Shown here piece after piece: positions 8,854 through 16,439 of a stretch of 48,361 bases of DNA. Numbering within the stretch: the stretch's first letter is position 1; every line of letters starts with the position of its first letter. Source of the stretch: Paraburkholderia tropica (GTDB taxonomy: Bacteria; Pseudomonadota; Gammaproteobacteria; Burkholderiales; Burkholderiaceae). The stretch spans positions 1-48,361 of the forward strand of contig NZ_CAJZAR010000038.1 of NCBI RefSeq assembly GCF_914484835.1, written 5' to 3'. A model generated the notes under the pieces. That model had not been told where the DNA came from, ran no database searches, and saw only the letters and a list, made by a program, of their open reading frames with translations. The position numbers were made by a program, and so were the translations under genes.

Positions 8854-9567
8854 TTATGACATGGCGCGCGCGCGGTAGGCGCGCACCGCGTCGAGCATGC
8901 GGGCGCGCGGTTCGTGCGGCAGCGCCAGCGCGCGGCAGGCGTGCTCGACGGCGAACATCGCGCCCACCAGCGGCAGCGCGACATAGTTGGCGAAGGTCGC
9001 CCAGGCGACGATCGGCGCGAACGCGAACATCAGCGTCGAGACGGCGGCGATCGCCACGAAAAACAGCGTCCACGCAAGCGTGATGCGGCGCGTGTAACGC
9101 ACGATGGCGCGCGGCATCGGGCCGCCGCCGCGTATCGTGCGCGCGAACTGCGTACACAGCGGCTCGCGCCCGGCGGCCAGCGTGCGGCCGAACAGCAGCG
9201 CCAGCGCGAGGTTGAAGCTCACGTGCTCCAGATACAGTCCCCATTCGAAATGATAAGCAAGCGGCGTGCGCGCACTCCACAAGGCCCCGGCGGCCAGCGC
9301 CCAGAGCGGCAGCAGCCAGGCGCGGCGCGGCGATCCGGCGGCGGCCGACAGCGCGAGCGCCAGCGGCGGCAGCAGCGCCATCGCGAGTCCGAGGCCCTGT
9401 TCGCCGGGCGTCGCGACCGCGCGATGCGCGAGCAGCTGGTAGGCGACCACGACCGCCACGCCGAGCCCGGCGCGCACGACACCCAGCGCCGCTTCCCTCG
9501 GGGAGCGGGCGCTGCCCGGACGGCGGTCCGGCGCGGGCGCGGCAGGCTGGGCGGTGCGGCGTGACAT
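8854..9567 (-). CDS. COG4648-like inner-membrane protein, first gene of the minus-strand polyene operon
   Basis: A 237-residue integral membrane protein with about six hydrophobic segments (roughly residues 30-48, 60-75, 83-97, 113-127, 163-185 and 190-208). A conserved-looking stretch LAYHFEWGLYLEHVSFN lies in the middle. Proteins of this type, without known biochemical activity, are typical members of aryl polyene clusters. It is the promoter-proximal gene of the minus operon, 67 bases before the ligase gene. The ATG at 9567 is followed by a polar, Pro/Arg-rich N-terminus of about 28 residues expected to be cytoplasmic. I assign it to the family by topology and context; no function can be read from the sequence. 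Confidence 0.75.
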   Translation of the reverse strand: MSRRTAQPAAPAPDRRPGSARSPREAALGVVRAGLGVAVVVAYQLLAHRAVATPGEQGLGLAMALLPPLALALSAAAGSPRRAWLLPLWALAAGALWSARTPLAYHFEWGLYLEHVSFNLALALLFGRTLAAGREPLCTQFARTIRGGGPMPRAIVRYTRRITLAWTLFFVAIAAVSTLMFAFAPIVAWATFANYVALPLVGAMFAVEHACRALALPHEPRARMLDAVRAYRARAMS

Positions 9568-10040
9568 CAGGTTCCTTATCTTGAATGGTAGTGGCGGAAG
9601 ACGGCGGTGGCGCTATTTTCCATGCCGTCAATCCTCATACGTATGACAAAAAAGGGCCGCGTGAGGACGGCAGGCGTATTTTAGGGTGGCGGCGCAGCGC
9701 CGTCCGACAAGGCACCGGCAGGTTTGTAACCGTTTGTATGCCTTACTGCAAGGCGCGGGCCCGCTCCGAACGCGGCGCGTCCAATGCCGTGCAAGCGTCT
9801 GCGGCGGTCGTGTCCCAAAATTGCGGGTGAGACGGTTCGGAACGTCTGTAACCTTTCGGCCGGCGACACCGTATACGCCCCGATACCCATCGTCTAGAAT
9901 CCGCGTAACTTTTACCCAACGATCCCTAAATCGGGCAGGCGGAGCGGGGTGGCGCCCAGGCGCGGCAAGCGGCGGCGCGTGAAATGTCCCGCCCCGTGCG
10001 GCCCCGATTCGACCCGACCCGTCAAACGACCCGCACGCCT
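9568..10040. promoter_or_regulatory. Divergent control region between the two polyene operons
   Basis: This 473-base non-coding region must hold both promoters of the cluster. A perfect 12-bp palindrome, TCATACGTATGA, lies at 9635-9646, about 70 bases before the COG4648-like start, and is a candidate operator. A looser inverted repeat (GACG, 8 bases, CGTC) lies near 9832-9847. I could not identify convincing -35/-10 pairs or a sigma-54 site. No open frame with cluster-like features was found here. Confidence 0.45.
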
Positions 10041-10301
10041 ATGAACGCTCTCGAACACGAACTGGCCGCGCTCATCGTCGGCGAACTGAATCTCGAAGAC
10101 GTCGCGCTCGACGACGTCACCGCCGAGACCCCGCTCTATGGCGAGGGCTTCGGTCTCGACTCCATCGACATCCTCGAAATCGCGCTGCTGATCTCGAAGA
10201 AGTACGGTTTCGAACTGCGCTCGGATAACCCCGACAACGAAAAGATCTTCGCGACGCTCGGCGCGCTGGCCGCCTACGTCGATGCGCATCGCGTGCGCTG
10301 A
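10041..10301 (+). CDS. Acyl carrier protein of the aryl polyene cluster
   Basis: An 86-residue acidic carrier protein. The phosphopantetheine attachment site is Ser41 in GEGFGLDSIDILEIAL, matching the D-S-hydrophobic-D/E core of ACPs, and helix II follows directly. Length and charge are normal. I chose the ATG at 10041 because it gives the usual ACP N-terminus (MNALEHELAALI); an upstream in-frame ATG at 9984 would add 19 basic, proline-rich residues not expected in an ACP. It would carry the growing polyene between the ketosynthases, the ketoreductase 41 bases downstream and the dehydratase. It heads the plus-strand operon. Confidence 0.92.
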   Translation: MNALEHELAALIVGELNLEDVALDDVTAETPLYGEGFGLDSIDILEIALLISKKYGFELRSDNPDNEKIFATLGALAAYVDAHRVR

Positions 10302-10342
10302 TCGCACGCGCCACGCGACCGACGAACGACAGGAGAGAGCCG

Positions 10343-11068
10343 ATGCGCGCACTCGTGACCGGCGGCAGCGGAGTGATCGGCCAGGCGATCTGCGACGCCC
10401 TGGCCGCGGCGGGCCATGAAGTCTGGGTCCACGCGAACCGGCAGCTCGCGCAGGCCGAAGCCGTGGCGCAGCGCATCGTCGCCGCGGGCGGCCAGGCGCA
10501 CGCGATCGCCTTCGACGTCACCGACGCCGACGCCACAGAAGCCGCGCTCGCCCCGCTGATCGACGATGCCAACGGCGGCCCGGTGCAGATCCTCGTCAAC
10601 AACGCGGGCATCACCGCCGACGCGCCGATGGCCGGCATGTCGCGCCAGCAGTGGCGCAGCGTGATCGACGTGTCGCTCAACGGTTTCTTCAACGTCACGC
10701 AGCCGCTCCTGCTGCCGATGATCCGCACGCGCCGCGGGCGCATCGTGAACGTCGCGTCGCTCGCGGGCGTGATGGGCAATCGCGGCCAGGTCAACTATTC
10801 GGCGGCCAAGGCCGGGCTGATCGGCGCGACCAAGGCGCTCTCGCTCGAAGTGGCGTCGCGCGGCATCACCGTGAACGCGATCGCGCCGGGCGTGATCGAG
10901 TCGCCGATGGCGGAGCGCGCGTTTCCCGCCGAGCGCCTCAAGCAGATCGTGCCCGCGCAGCGCGCCGGCAAGCCGGAGGAAGTGGCGGCCATGGTCGCCT
11001 ATCTGGTCTCCGACGCCGCCGCCTACGTGACCGGCCAGGTGCTGTCGATCAACGGCGGCCTCGCCTGA
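10343..11068 (+). CDS. 3-oxoacyl-ACP reductase (FabG-type SDR) of the polyene cluster
   Basis: A 241-residue classical short-chain dehydrogenase. The dinucleotide-binding motif is VTGGSGVIGQAI, the structural NNAG motif is present, and the catalytic residues are Ser139, Tyr152 and Lys156 (VNYSAAKAG). The C-terminus VTGQVLSINGGLA is typical of FabG. It reduces 3-oxoacyl-ACP to 3-hydroxyacyl-ACP with NADPH in each elongation cycle. In the clustered setting it is specific to the polyene system rather than the housekeeping fatty acid enzyme (inference from context). The ATG at 10343 has an AGGAGAG ribosome binding site. Confidence 0.92.
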   Translation: MRALVTGGSGVIGQAICDALAAAGHEVWVHANRQLAQAEAVAQRIVAAGGQAHAIAFDVTDADATEAALAPLIDDANGGPVQILVNNAGITADAPMAGMSRQQWRSVIDVSLNGFFNVTQPLLLPMIRTRRGRIVNVASLAGVMGNRGQVNYSAAKAGLIGATKALSLEVASRGITVNAIAPGVIESPMAERAFPAERLKQIVPAQRAGKPEEVAAMVAYLVSDAAAYVTGQVLSINGGLA

Positions 11069-11112
11069 TCGCGCGCGCCGTCCCAACCTTTCCGCTTCTC
11101 GTACCCCGTTCC

Positions 11113-11904
11113 ATGCAAGCCGACGTTACCTCCACCCCGCCGCGCGCCAGCGCGACGCATCTCGTCCTGATCCCGAGCTACAACCCCGGCGTGAAGGTCG
11201 ACGAGACGGTGCGCGCCGCGCGCGCGCACTGGAACCCCGTGTGGGTGGTCGTCGACGGCAGCACCGACGGCAGCGCCGAGCGTCTTCAGGCGATGGCCGC
11301 GCAGGACGACGGCCTGCGCGTGATCGTGCTGCCGCACAATCGCGGCAAGGGCGGCGCGGTGCTCGCGGGCATCGAGGCCGCCGCCGCGCAGGGCTATACG
11401 CACGCGCTCACGATGGACTCCGACGGCCAGCATCCCGCCGAGCTGATTCCGCGCTTCATGGCCGCCTCGCAGGCCGATCCGCAGGCGATGGTGCTGGGCC
11501 GTCCGAAGTTCGACGCGAGCGCGCCGCAGCTGCGCGTGCAGGGCCGCCGCGTGTCGAACCTGCTCGCCGATGTCGAAACGCTGTGGGCCGGGATCGGCGA
11601 TTCGCTGTATGGATTCCGCGTGTATCCGATCGCGCCGCTGCGCACGATCATGACGCGTCTGCCGTGGATGCGCCGCTTTGACTTCGATCCCGAAGCCGCC
11701 GTGCGCTTGTGCTGGGCGGGCGTGCGGCCGATCCAGATCGAAGCGCCGGTGCGTTATTTCAAGGCCGACGAAGGCGGCGTTTCGCACTTCAACTATGCGC
11801 GCGACAACCTGCTGCTCTCGTGGATGCATCTGCGGCTCGTGGCCGGATTCGGCTTGCGTTTGCCGGGTCTGGTGGTGAAGCGCGTGGTGGGCGGCGGGCG
11901 CTGA
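11113..11904 (+). CDS. Family 2 glycosyltransferase of the polyene cluster
   Basis: A 263-residue GT-A fold glycosyltransferase. Signature pieces are the opening strand LVLIPSYNPG, the nucleotide-binding VVDGSTDGSAERL, HNRGKGGAVLAG, and the metal-binding DSDGQH. Members of this group resemble dolichol-phosphate mannosyltransferases but lack a C-terminal membrane domain. Comparable genes occur in aryl polyene and xanthomonadin clusters and may glycosylate the lipid carrier; the donor sugar cannot be read from sequence. The ATG at 11113 gives a start shortly before the conserved strand. It lies 44 bases after the ketoreductase and is the last gene of the plus operon. Confidence 0.87.
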   Translation: MQADVTSTPPRASATHLVLIPSYNPGVKVDETVRAARAHWNPVWVVVDGSTDGSAERLQAMAAQDDGLRVIVLPHNRGKGGAVLAGIEAAAAQGYTHALTMDSDGQHPAELIPRFMAASQADPQAMVLGRPKFDASAPQLRVQGRRVSNLLADVETLWAGIGDSLYGFRVYPIAPLRTIMTRLPWMRRFDFDPEAAVRLCWAGVRPIQIEAPVRYFKADEGGVSHFNYARDNLLLSWMHLRLVAGFGLRLPGLVVKRVVGGGR

Positions 11905-12062
11905 GTTTGGTTCGGCATGCTGACTAATTGAGCGGCGCGTTCGCGTGAGTGTGTGCAACTGTGCTGGTCGGCGCGCACGCACTGTCTATTTCCCGTAAGG
12001 CTCGCTTGCCTGAGAATCGGCGCAATACATCGCCGATAACAATCAGGAGCAAGGAGCGCCCC

Positions 12063-12347
12063 ATGTCCCGACCGCAAGCCGTCCCCACCGTGCAAGTCTC
12101 GAACGCGAGCGCCATCGTCACCGAATGGCGCTTCGCGCCCGGCGCCGAAACCGGCTGGCACGTGCACGGCCACGACTACATCGTCGTGCCGCAAACCGAT
12201 GGCACGCTGCTGATCGAAACCCGCGACGGTCCGCGCGAGAAGGCGCTCGTCGCGGGCCAGAGCTACGCGGGCTTGCAGGGCGTGGAGCACAACGTCGTCA
12301 ATGCGTCGCCGCGCGAAGTGGTGTTCGTCGAAATCGAGATCAAGTAA
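12063..12347 (+). CDS. Small single-domain cupin protein
   Basis: A 94-residue protein made of one cupin barrel. The first metal motif is visible as GWHVHGHDYIVV and the second, shortened, as LQGVEHNVVNAS, giving His ligands for a divalent metal. Small cupins of this kind may be sensors, isomerases or oxygenases; no substrate can be inferred. The ATG at 12063 has an AAGGAG ribosome binding site 8 bases upstream, so the longer upstream frame is not used. Its stop codon lies inside a hairpin shared with the end of the convergent cobA gene. No operon partner is evident. Confidence 0.8.
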   Translation: MSRPQAVPTVQVSNASAIVTEWRFAPGAETGWHVHGHDYIVVPQTDGTLLIETRDGPREKALVAGQSYAGLQGVEHNVVNASPREVVFVEIEIK

Positions 12348-12366
12348 GCGCCCACGCGGCGCTTAC
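12344..12366. terminator. Hairpin shared by the stop codons of two convergent genes
   Basis: A perfect 9-bp stem (GTAAGCGCC, 5-base loop, GGCGCTTAC) covers the last bases of both the cupin gene and cobA; each TAA stop is inside one arm. There is no T-run on either side, so intrinsic termination would be weak. The symmetry suggests a bidirectional 3'-end structure. Confidence 0.5.
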
Positions 12367-13169
12367 GCGCGGCGCAATTGCGGCAGCATGCCTGCCGACA
12401 GCAGCGCGGCGCACTCGCTGTCACGCGGCGCGAACGCCAGCGCCTCGCCAATCGCATCACCGACCAGAATGATCGCCGGACTGCCCAGCCCGGCGTCGCG
12501 CGCGCGCGCCGCGATGGTGCCGAGCGTGCCCGTCACGCGGCGCTCGTTCGCGCTGCCCGCCCACTGCACGACGGCGGCGGGCGTGGCGGGCGAGAGCGAT
12601 TGCGCGAGCGTCGCGCACAGGCCCTCGATGCGGCTCATGCCCATATAGATGGCGAGCGTCATGCCGGTGGCCGCGAGCGCGCGCCAGTCGGGCTCGCTGT
12701 GATCGCGCAGATGCGCCGTCACGAAAATCACGCCCTGGCAATGATCGCGATGCGTGAGCGACACGCCCAGTCCCGCCGCCGCCGCGAACGCCGACGAAAT
12801 CCCGTTCACGATCTCCACCGGAATGCCCGCGCGATCGAGCGCCGCGAGTTCCTCGCCCGCGCGGCCGAACAGCAGCGCGTCGCCGCCTTTCACGCGCACC
12901 ACGTGCAAACCCTTCTTCGCGTAACGCTGCATCAGACGCTCGATAAACGCTTGCGGCGTGGAGCGGCAGCCGCCGCGCTTGCCGACCTTGATCACGCGCG
13001 CCTGCGGTGCGAGCGTCGCGATTTCGGGATTCACGAGGTCGTCGATCAGCACGACGTCGGCGCTCGCGAGCGCTTTCGCGGCCTTCAACGTCAGCAGGTC
13101 GAGGTCGCCCGGACCCGCGCTCAATAACGTGACCTTGCCCGTCGTGTTCATGGCGTTCGTGTTCGTCAT
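12363..13169 (-). CDS. cobA: Uroporphyrinogen-III C-methyltransferase (SUMT)
   Basis: A 268-residue SAM-dependent methyltransferase converting uroporphyrinogen III to precorrin-2, the branch point to siroheme and cobalamin. Family motifs are present: LLSAGPGDLDLLTLKA near the N-terminus, the SAM-binding VRVKGGDALLFGRAGEE, SLTHRDHCQGVIFVTAH, and the C-terminal SPAIILVGD. It is a single-domain SUMT without the CysG dehydrogenase/ferrochelatase half, so another protein must finish siroheme. Two starts are possible (13169 or 13151); neither has a clear ribosome binding site, and I keep the longer. The gene is divergent from nirB, whose product needs siroheme. Its 5' leader carries a terminator and hexaloop hairpins, pointing to antitermination control. 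Confidence 0.93.
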   Translation of the reverse strand: MTNTNAMNTTGKVTLLSAGPGDLDLLTLKAAKALASADVVLIDDLVNPEIATLAPQARVIKVGKRGGCRSTPQAFIERLMQRYAKKGLHVVRVKGGDALLFGRAGEELAALDRAGIPVEIVNGISSAFAAAAGLGVSLTHRDHCQGVIFVTAHLRDHSEPDWRALAATGMTLAIYMGMSRIEGLCATLAQSLSPATPAAVVQWAGSANERRVTGTLGTIAARARDAGLGSPAIILVGDAIGEALAFAPRDSECAALLSAGMLPQLRRA

Positions 13170-13207
13170 GTCGTGTACCCGTATGGCTGTGTGGCTGTGT
13201 CGCCAAT

Positions 13208-13251
13208 AAAAAACGGCGTCCGCTCGTCATCGATGACGAGGGGACGCCGTT
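13208..13251 (-). terminator. Intrinsic terminator in the cobA 5' leader (attenuator)
   Basis: Read on the minus strand, a stem of 18 pairs with one mismatch (arms 13251-13232 and 13231-13212) is followed directly by six T (13213-13208). It ends about 40 bases before the cobA start and is oriented to stop transcription entering cobA. Its 5' arm begins AACGGCGTCC, which is also the loop and 3' side of an upstream hexaloop hairpin, so the two structures are mutually exclusive. Confidence 0.8.
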
Positions 13252-13328
13252 GTCCTGTGTTCTGTCCATCCTGCGAGGACGATGCGCCGCGCGCTTCGTC
13301 GCGCGCGACGCGTCCGGCATCGTTGCCG
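13242..13328 (-). promoter_or_regulatory. Dual hexaloop leader of cobA (ANTAR/NasT-type antitermination target)
   Basis: On the minus strand the first hairpin (13328-13315) is CGGC, loop AACGAT, GCCG. The second (13255-13242) is GGAC, loop AACGGC, GTCC. Both loops have six bases with A at position 1 and G at position 4, the determinants known for ANTAR-domain RNA-binding antiterminators. The second hairpin overlaps the 5' arm of the terminator. This was recognised by eye; no covariance model was run. Confidence 0.72.
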
Positions 13329-13356
13329 TTCGTATCGACTCACACGCGTCGATTTA

Positions 13357-13372
13357 CGCAAGTTCCAGACCA
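13357..13372 (-). promoter_or_regulatory. Possible sigma-54 promoter of cobA (weak match)
   Basis: The minus strand reads TGGTCTGGAACTTGCG, which has the invariant GG and GC spaced as in sigma-54 -24/-12 elements but differs from the usual TGGCAC half. If used, transcription would start near 13346, just before the first hexaloop hairpin. The position is persuasive; the sequence match alone is not. Confidence 0.35.
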
Positions 13373-13618
13373 GCGCGCGTACTGATCTTGCCGATCGCTT
13401 CCCGATGCCTTTGCAGCCGCACGCGACGCGCCCGAAACCGGGCTCGCCCGCATTGACAACGCACGCACCTGCAAGAACGCAGCGCACAGCGAATGTGCTG
13501 CACGGCACCAAATCTGTGCCCTGCTGCATCACGAAGCGTCGTGCCGTTTTTGTGCGCGATGCGCGGGCGCTGCCGCGAAACGCCCGCCAGACGGGGCTTT
13601 CGCGGTATGCGTGCGAAT

Positions 13619-13634
13619 TGGCACAGCGCTTGCA
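13619..13634 (+). promoter_or_regulatory. Sigma-54 promoter of nirB-nirD-nasA
   Basis: TGGCAC, five bases, TTGCA matches the -24/-12 consensus of RpoN promoters essentially perfectly. The predicted start is near 13645, about 135 bases before the nirB ATG and a few bases before the first hexaloop hairpin. This indicates nitrogen-limitation control, normally through an enhancer-binding protein such as NtrC; its binding site was not identified. Confidence 0.82.
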
Positions 13635-13650
13635 TAACGATCATTCAACA

Positions 13651-13720
13651 GGATCAACGGCGATCCGGCTGCGCAGCAGCAGAGCAGTACAAATCGATTG
13701 AATTCAGGGCAACGGCGTCC
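13651..13720 (+). promoter_or_regulatory. Dual hexaloop leader of nirB (ANTAR/NasT-type antitermination target)
   Basis: The first hairpin (13651-13666) is GGATC, loop AACGGC, GATCC. The second (13707-13720) is GGGC, loop AACGGC, GTCC, with one G-U pair. Both loops are identical and carry A at position 1 and G at position 4. The second hairpin shares bases 13714-13720 with the 5' arm of the downstream terminator, so stabilising it would prevent termination. This fits the known mode of NasR/NasT-type ANTAR proteins responding to nitrate or nitrite. Confidence 0.82.
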
Positions 13721-13769
13721 CCCGAGTCTGGCTTTTCGCAAGCTGGCATCGCGGGACGCCTTTTTATTT
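13714..13769 (+). terminator. Intrinsic terminator in the nirB leader (attenuator)
   Basis: Arms GGCGTCCC (13714-13721) and GGGACGCC (13753-13760) form an 8-bp stem, followed by TTTTTATTT from 13761. A small inner hairpin (GCTT/AAGC) lies in the loop. It ends only about a dozen bases before the nirB start, so read-through is required for expression of the operon. Confidence 0.8.
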
Positions 13770-13780
13770 GGTGCACAAGC

Positions 13781-16387
13781 ATGACGCAAACTACGCTCGC
13801 AGTGAACGGTCTGAACGTCGTCGTCATTGGCCACGGCATGGTGGGCCATAAATTTCTGGAGAGCGTGCTCGCGGAAAGCGCGAACGTGCGCGTCACGGTG
13901 CTCTGCGAGGAGCCACGCCCCGCCTACGACCGCGTGCATCTCTCCGAATTTTTCTCGGGCAAGAGCGCCGACGATCTCTCGCTCGTCGCGCCGGGCTTCT
14001 TCGAACGCGACGACGTGCGCGAGCGCGTGCGCCTCGTGCTCGACGCGAAGGCCGTGTCGATCGACCGCGAGGCGCGCACCGTGAGCGTGTCGAACGGCGA
14101 AACGCTCGCCTACGACAAACTCGTGATCGCTACCGGCTCGGTGCCGTTCGTGCCGCCGATCGAAGGCAACAATCGTCAGGATTGCTTCGTATATCGCACG
14201 ATCGAAGATCTCGAAGCGATGCAGGCGCGCGGCGCGAGCGCCAAAACCGGCGTGGTGGTGGGCGGCGGCCTGCTCGGCCTCGAATGCGCGAAGGCGCTGC
14301 GCGATCTCGGCCTGCAAACGCACGTGGTGGAATTCGCGCCGCGCCTGATGGCCGTGCAGGTCGACGACGACGGCGGCCGCGTGCTGCGCGCGAAGATCGA
14401 AGAACTGGGCGTGACGGTGCACACGCAGAAGAACACCACGGCGATCGTCGATGGTGAAGGCGCCGCGAATCGCATGGTGTTCGCCGACGGCACGCACCTC
14501 GAAACCGACATGATCGTGTTCTCGGCGGGCATCCGTCCGCGCGACGACATCGCGCGTGCCTGCGGGCTCGAAGTCGGCCCGCGCGGCGGCATCGCCATCG
14601 ACAACGACTGCCGCACGAGCGATCCGCATATCTACGCGATCGGCGAATGCGCGCTGTGGCAAGGGCAGATTTTTGGCCTCGTCGCGCCGGGTTACGACAT
14701 GGCGCGCAATGTGGCGAAGACGCTCGCGGGCGAAGCCGCGACGTGCTTCGCGGGCGCCGACATGAGCACCAAGCTCAAGCTGATGGGCGTGGACGTGGCG
14801 AGCATCGGCGACGCGCATGGCAAGACGCCGGGCAGCCGCGCCTATCGTTTCGCCGACGAACGCCGTCAGGTCTACAAGAAGCTCGTCGTGTCCGAATGCG
14901 GCACGAAGCTGCTGGGCGCGGTGATGATCGGCGACGCGAGCGAATACGGCACGCTGCTGCAAATGATGCTCAACGGCATCGCGCTGCCCGAAGCGCCCGA
15001 ATTCCTGATCCTGCCGCAATCCGACGGCAGCGCCAAACCCGCGCTCGGCGTGGAGGCGCTGCCCGACGGCGCGCAGATCTGCTCGTGCAACAACGTCTCG
15101 AAGGCGCAGATCTGCGCGGCGGTGCGCGACGGCGCGACCAGCATCGGCGCGATGAAGGCCACGACCTGCGCGGGCGCATCGTGCGGCGGCTGCGTGCCGC
15201 TCGTCACGCAGATCATGAAGTCGGAGATGAAGCGCCAGGGCCTCAGCGTCAACAATCATCTGTGCGAGCACTTCCCGTATTCGCGCCAGGAGCTGTATCA
15301 CATCGTGCGCGTGGAGCAGATCAAGACCTTCGGCGACCTGCTCGCGAAGCACGGCCACGGTCTCGGCTGCGATATCTGCAAGCCCGCGGTGGCCGGCATT
15401 CTCGCTTCGTGCTGGAACGAGTTCGTGCTCAAGAAGGAGCACGCGAGCCTGCAGGATTCGAACGACTACTACCTCGCCAACATCCAGCGCGACGGCACCT
15501 ATTCGGTCGTGCCGCGCATGCCGGGCGGCGAGGTCACGCCCGAAGGGCTGATCGCGGTGGGCATGGTCGCGAAGAAGTACGGCCTCTATACGAAGATCAC
15601 GGGCGGCCAGCGCGTGGACCTGTTCGGCGCGCGCGTCGAGCAACTGCCGCTGATCTGGGAAGAACTGATCGACGCGGGCTTCGAATCGGGCCATGCGTAC
15701 GGCAAGTCGCTGCGCACCGTGAAGTCGTGCGTGGGTTCGACGTGGTGCCGTTACGGCGTGGGCGATTCGGTCGGCCTCGCGATTGGTCTGGAGAACCGCT
15801 ACAAGGGCTTGCGCGCGCCGCACAAGATCAAGTTCGGCGTCTCGGGCTGCACGCGCGAATGCGCGGAAGCGCAGGGCAAGGACGTGGGCGTGATCGCCAC
15901 GGAGAAGGGCTGGAATCTCTACGTCTGCGGCAACGGCGGCATGAAGCCGCGTCACGCCGAACTGCTCGCCGCCGACCTCGACCGCGAAACGCTGATCCGC
16001 TACATCGACCGCTTCCTGATGTTCTACGTGCGCACGGCCGACCGCCTGCAACGCACGAGCGTCTGGCGCGACAACCTCGAAGGCGGTCTCGATTATCTGA
16101 TCGACGTGGTCGTGAACGACAAGCTCGGTCTCGCCGCCGAACTCGAAGCCGAAATGCAGCTCGTGGTGGACACCTACGAAGACGAATGGAAGGTCGCCGT
16201 GACCGATCCGGCCACGCGCCGTCGCTTCCGTCACTTCGTCAACAGCGAAGCAGGCGACGAGAACGTGACCTTCGTCGAGGAGCGCGGCCAGATCCGTCCG
16301 GCTACGCTCGAAGAACGCAAGGGCATGCCGGTGCGTGCGCAGTACGAAGGCCTGGCGGCGATTCCGGTCGTCGCCGAAACGATGTGA
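13781..16387 (+). CDS. nirB: Assimilatory nitrite reductase [NAD(P)H], large subunit
   Basis: An 868-residue cytoplasmic siroheme enzyme that reduces nitrite to ammonium with NAD(P)H. Domains in order: FAD/NAD(P) oxidoreductase (VVVIGHGMVGHKF at about 13-25; second nucleotide fold VVVGGGLLGLECAKAL at about 160); BFD-like [2Fe-2S] domain starting near residue 435 (CSCNN, later CAGASCGGC); and two ferredoxin-like half-domains with the siroheme/[4Fe-4S] cysteines C650-x5-C656 and C690-x3-C694. The size is normal for NirB. The ATG at 13781 follows directly after the leader terminator. nirD starts 52 bases downstream. Control is expected from sigma-54 plus antitermination. Confidence 0.96.
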   Translation: MTQTTLAVNGLNVVVIGHGMVGHKFLESVLAESANVRVTVLCEEPRPAYDRVHLSEFFSGKSADDLSLVAPGFFERDDVRERVRLVLDAKAVSIDREARTVSVSNGETLAYDKLVIATGSVPFVPPIEGNNRQDCFVYRTIEDLEAMQARGASAKTGVVVGGGLLGLECAKALRDLGLQTHVVEFAPRLMAVQVDDDGGRVLRAKIEELGVTVHTQKNTTAIVDGEGAANRMVFADGTHLETDMIVFSAGIRPRDDIARACGLEVGPRGGIAIDNDCRTSDPHIYAIGECALWQGQIFGLVAPGYDMARNVAKTLAGEAATCFAGADMSTKLKLMGVDVASIGDAHGKTPGSRAYRFADERRQVYKKLVVSECGTKLLGAVMIGDASEYGTLLQMMLNGIALPEAPEFLILPQSDGSAKPALGVEALPDGAQICSCNNVSKAQICAAVRDGATSIGAMKATTCAGASCGGCVPLVTQIMKSEMKRQGLSVNNHLCEHFPYSRQELYHIVRVEQIKTFGDLLAKHGHGLGCDICKPAVAGILASCWNEFVLKKEHASLQDSNDYYLANIQRDGTYSVVPRMPGGEVTPEGLIAVGMVAKKYGLYTKITGGQRVDLFGARVEQLPLIWEELIDAGFESGHAYGKSLRTVKSCVGSTWCRYGVGDSVGLAIGLENRYKGLRAPHKIKFGVSGCTRECAEAQGKDVGVIATEKGWNLYVCGNGGMKPRHAELLAADLDRETLIRYIDRFLMFYVRTADRLQRTSVWRDNLEGGLDYLIDVVVNDKLGLAAELEAEMQLVVDTYEDEWKVAVTDPATRRRFRHFVNSEAGDENVTFVEERGQIRPATLEERKGMPVRAQYEGLAAIPVVAETM

Positions 16388-16439
16388 CGTAGCTGTTTTC
16401 AACTGCTCGATCCAACCGCTAGATAACGAGGAATCCGAA

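Noticed and set aside
13208..13765. The repeated AACGGCGTCC strings as a mobile-element inverted repeat
   Set aside because: No transposase or target duplication is present, and the strings are explained by the hexaloop-plus-terminator structure in both leaders.
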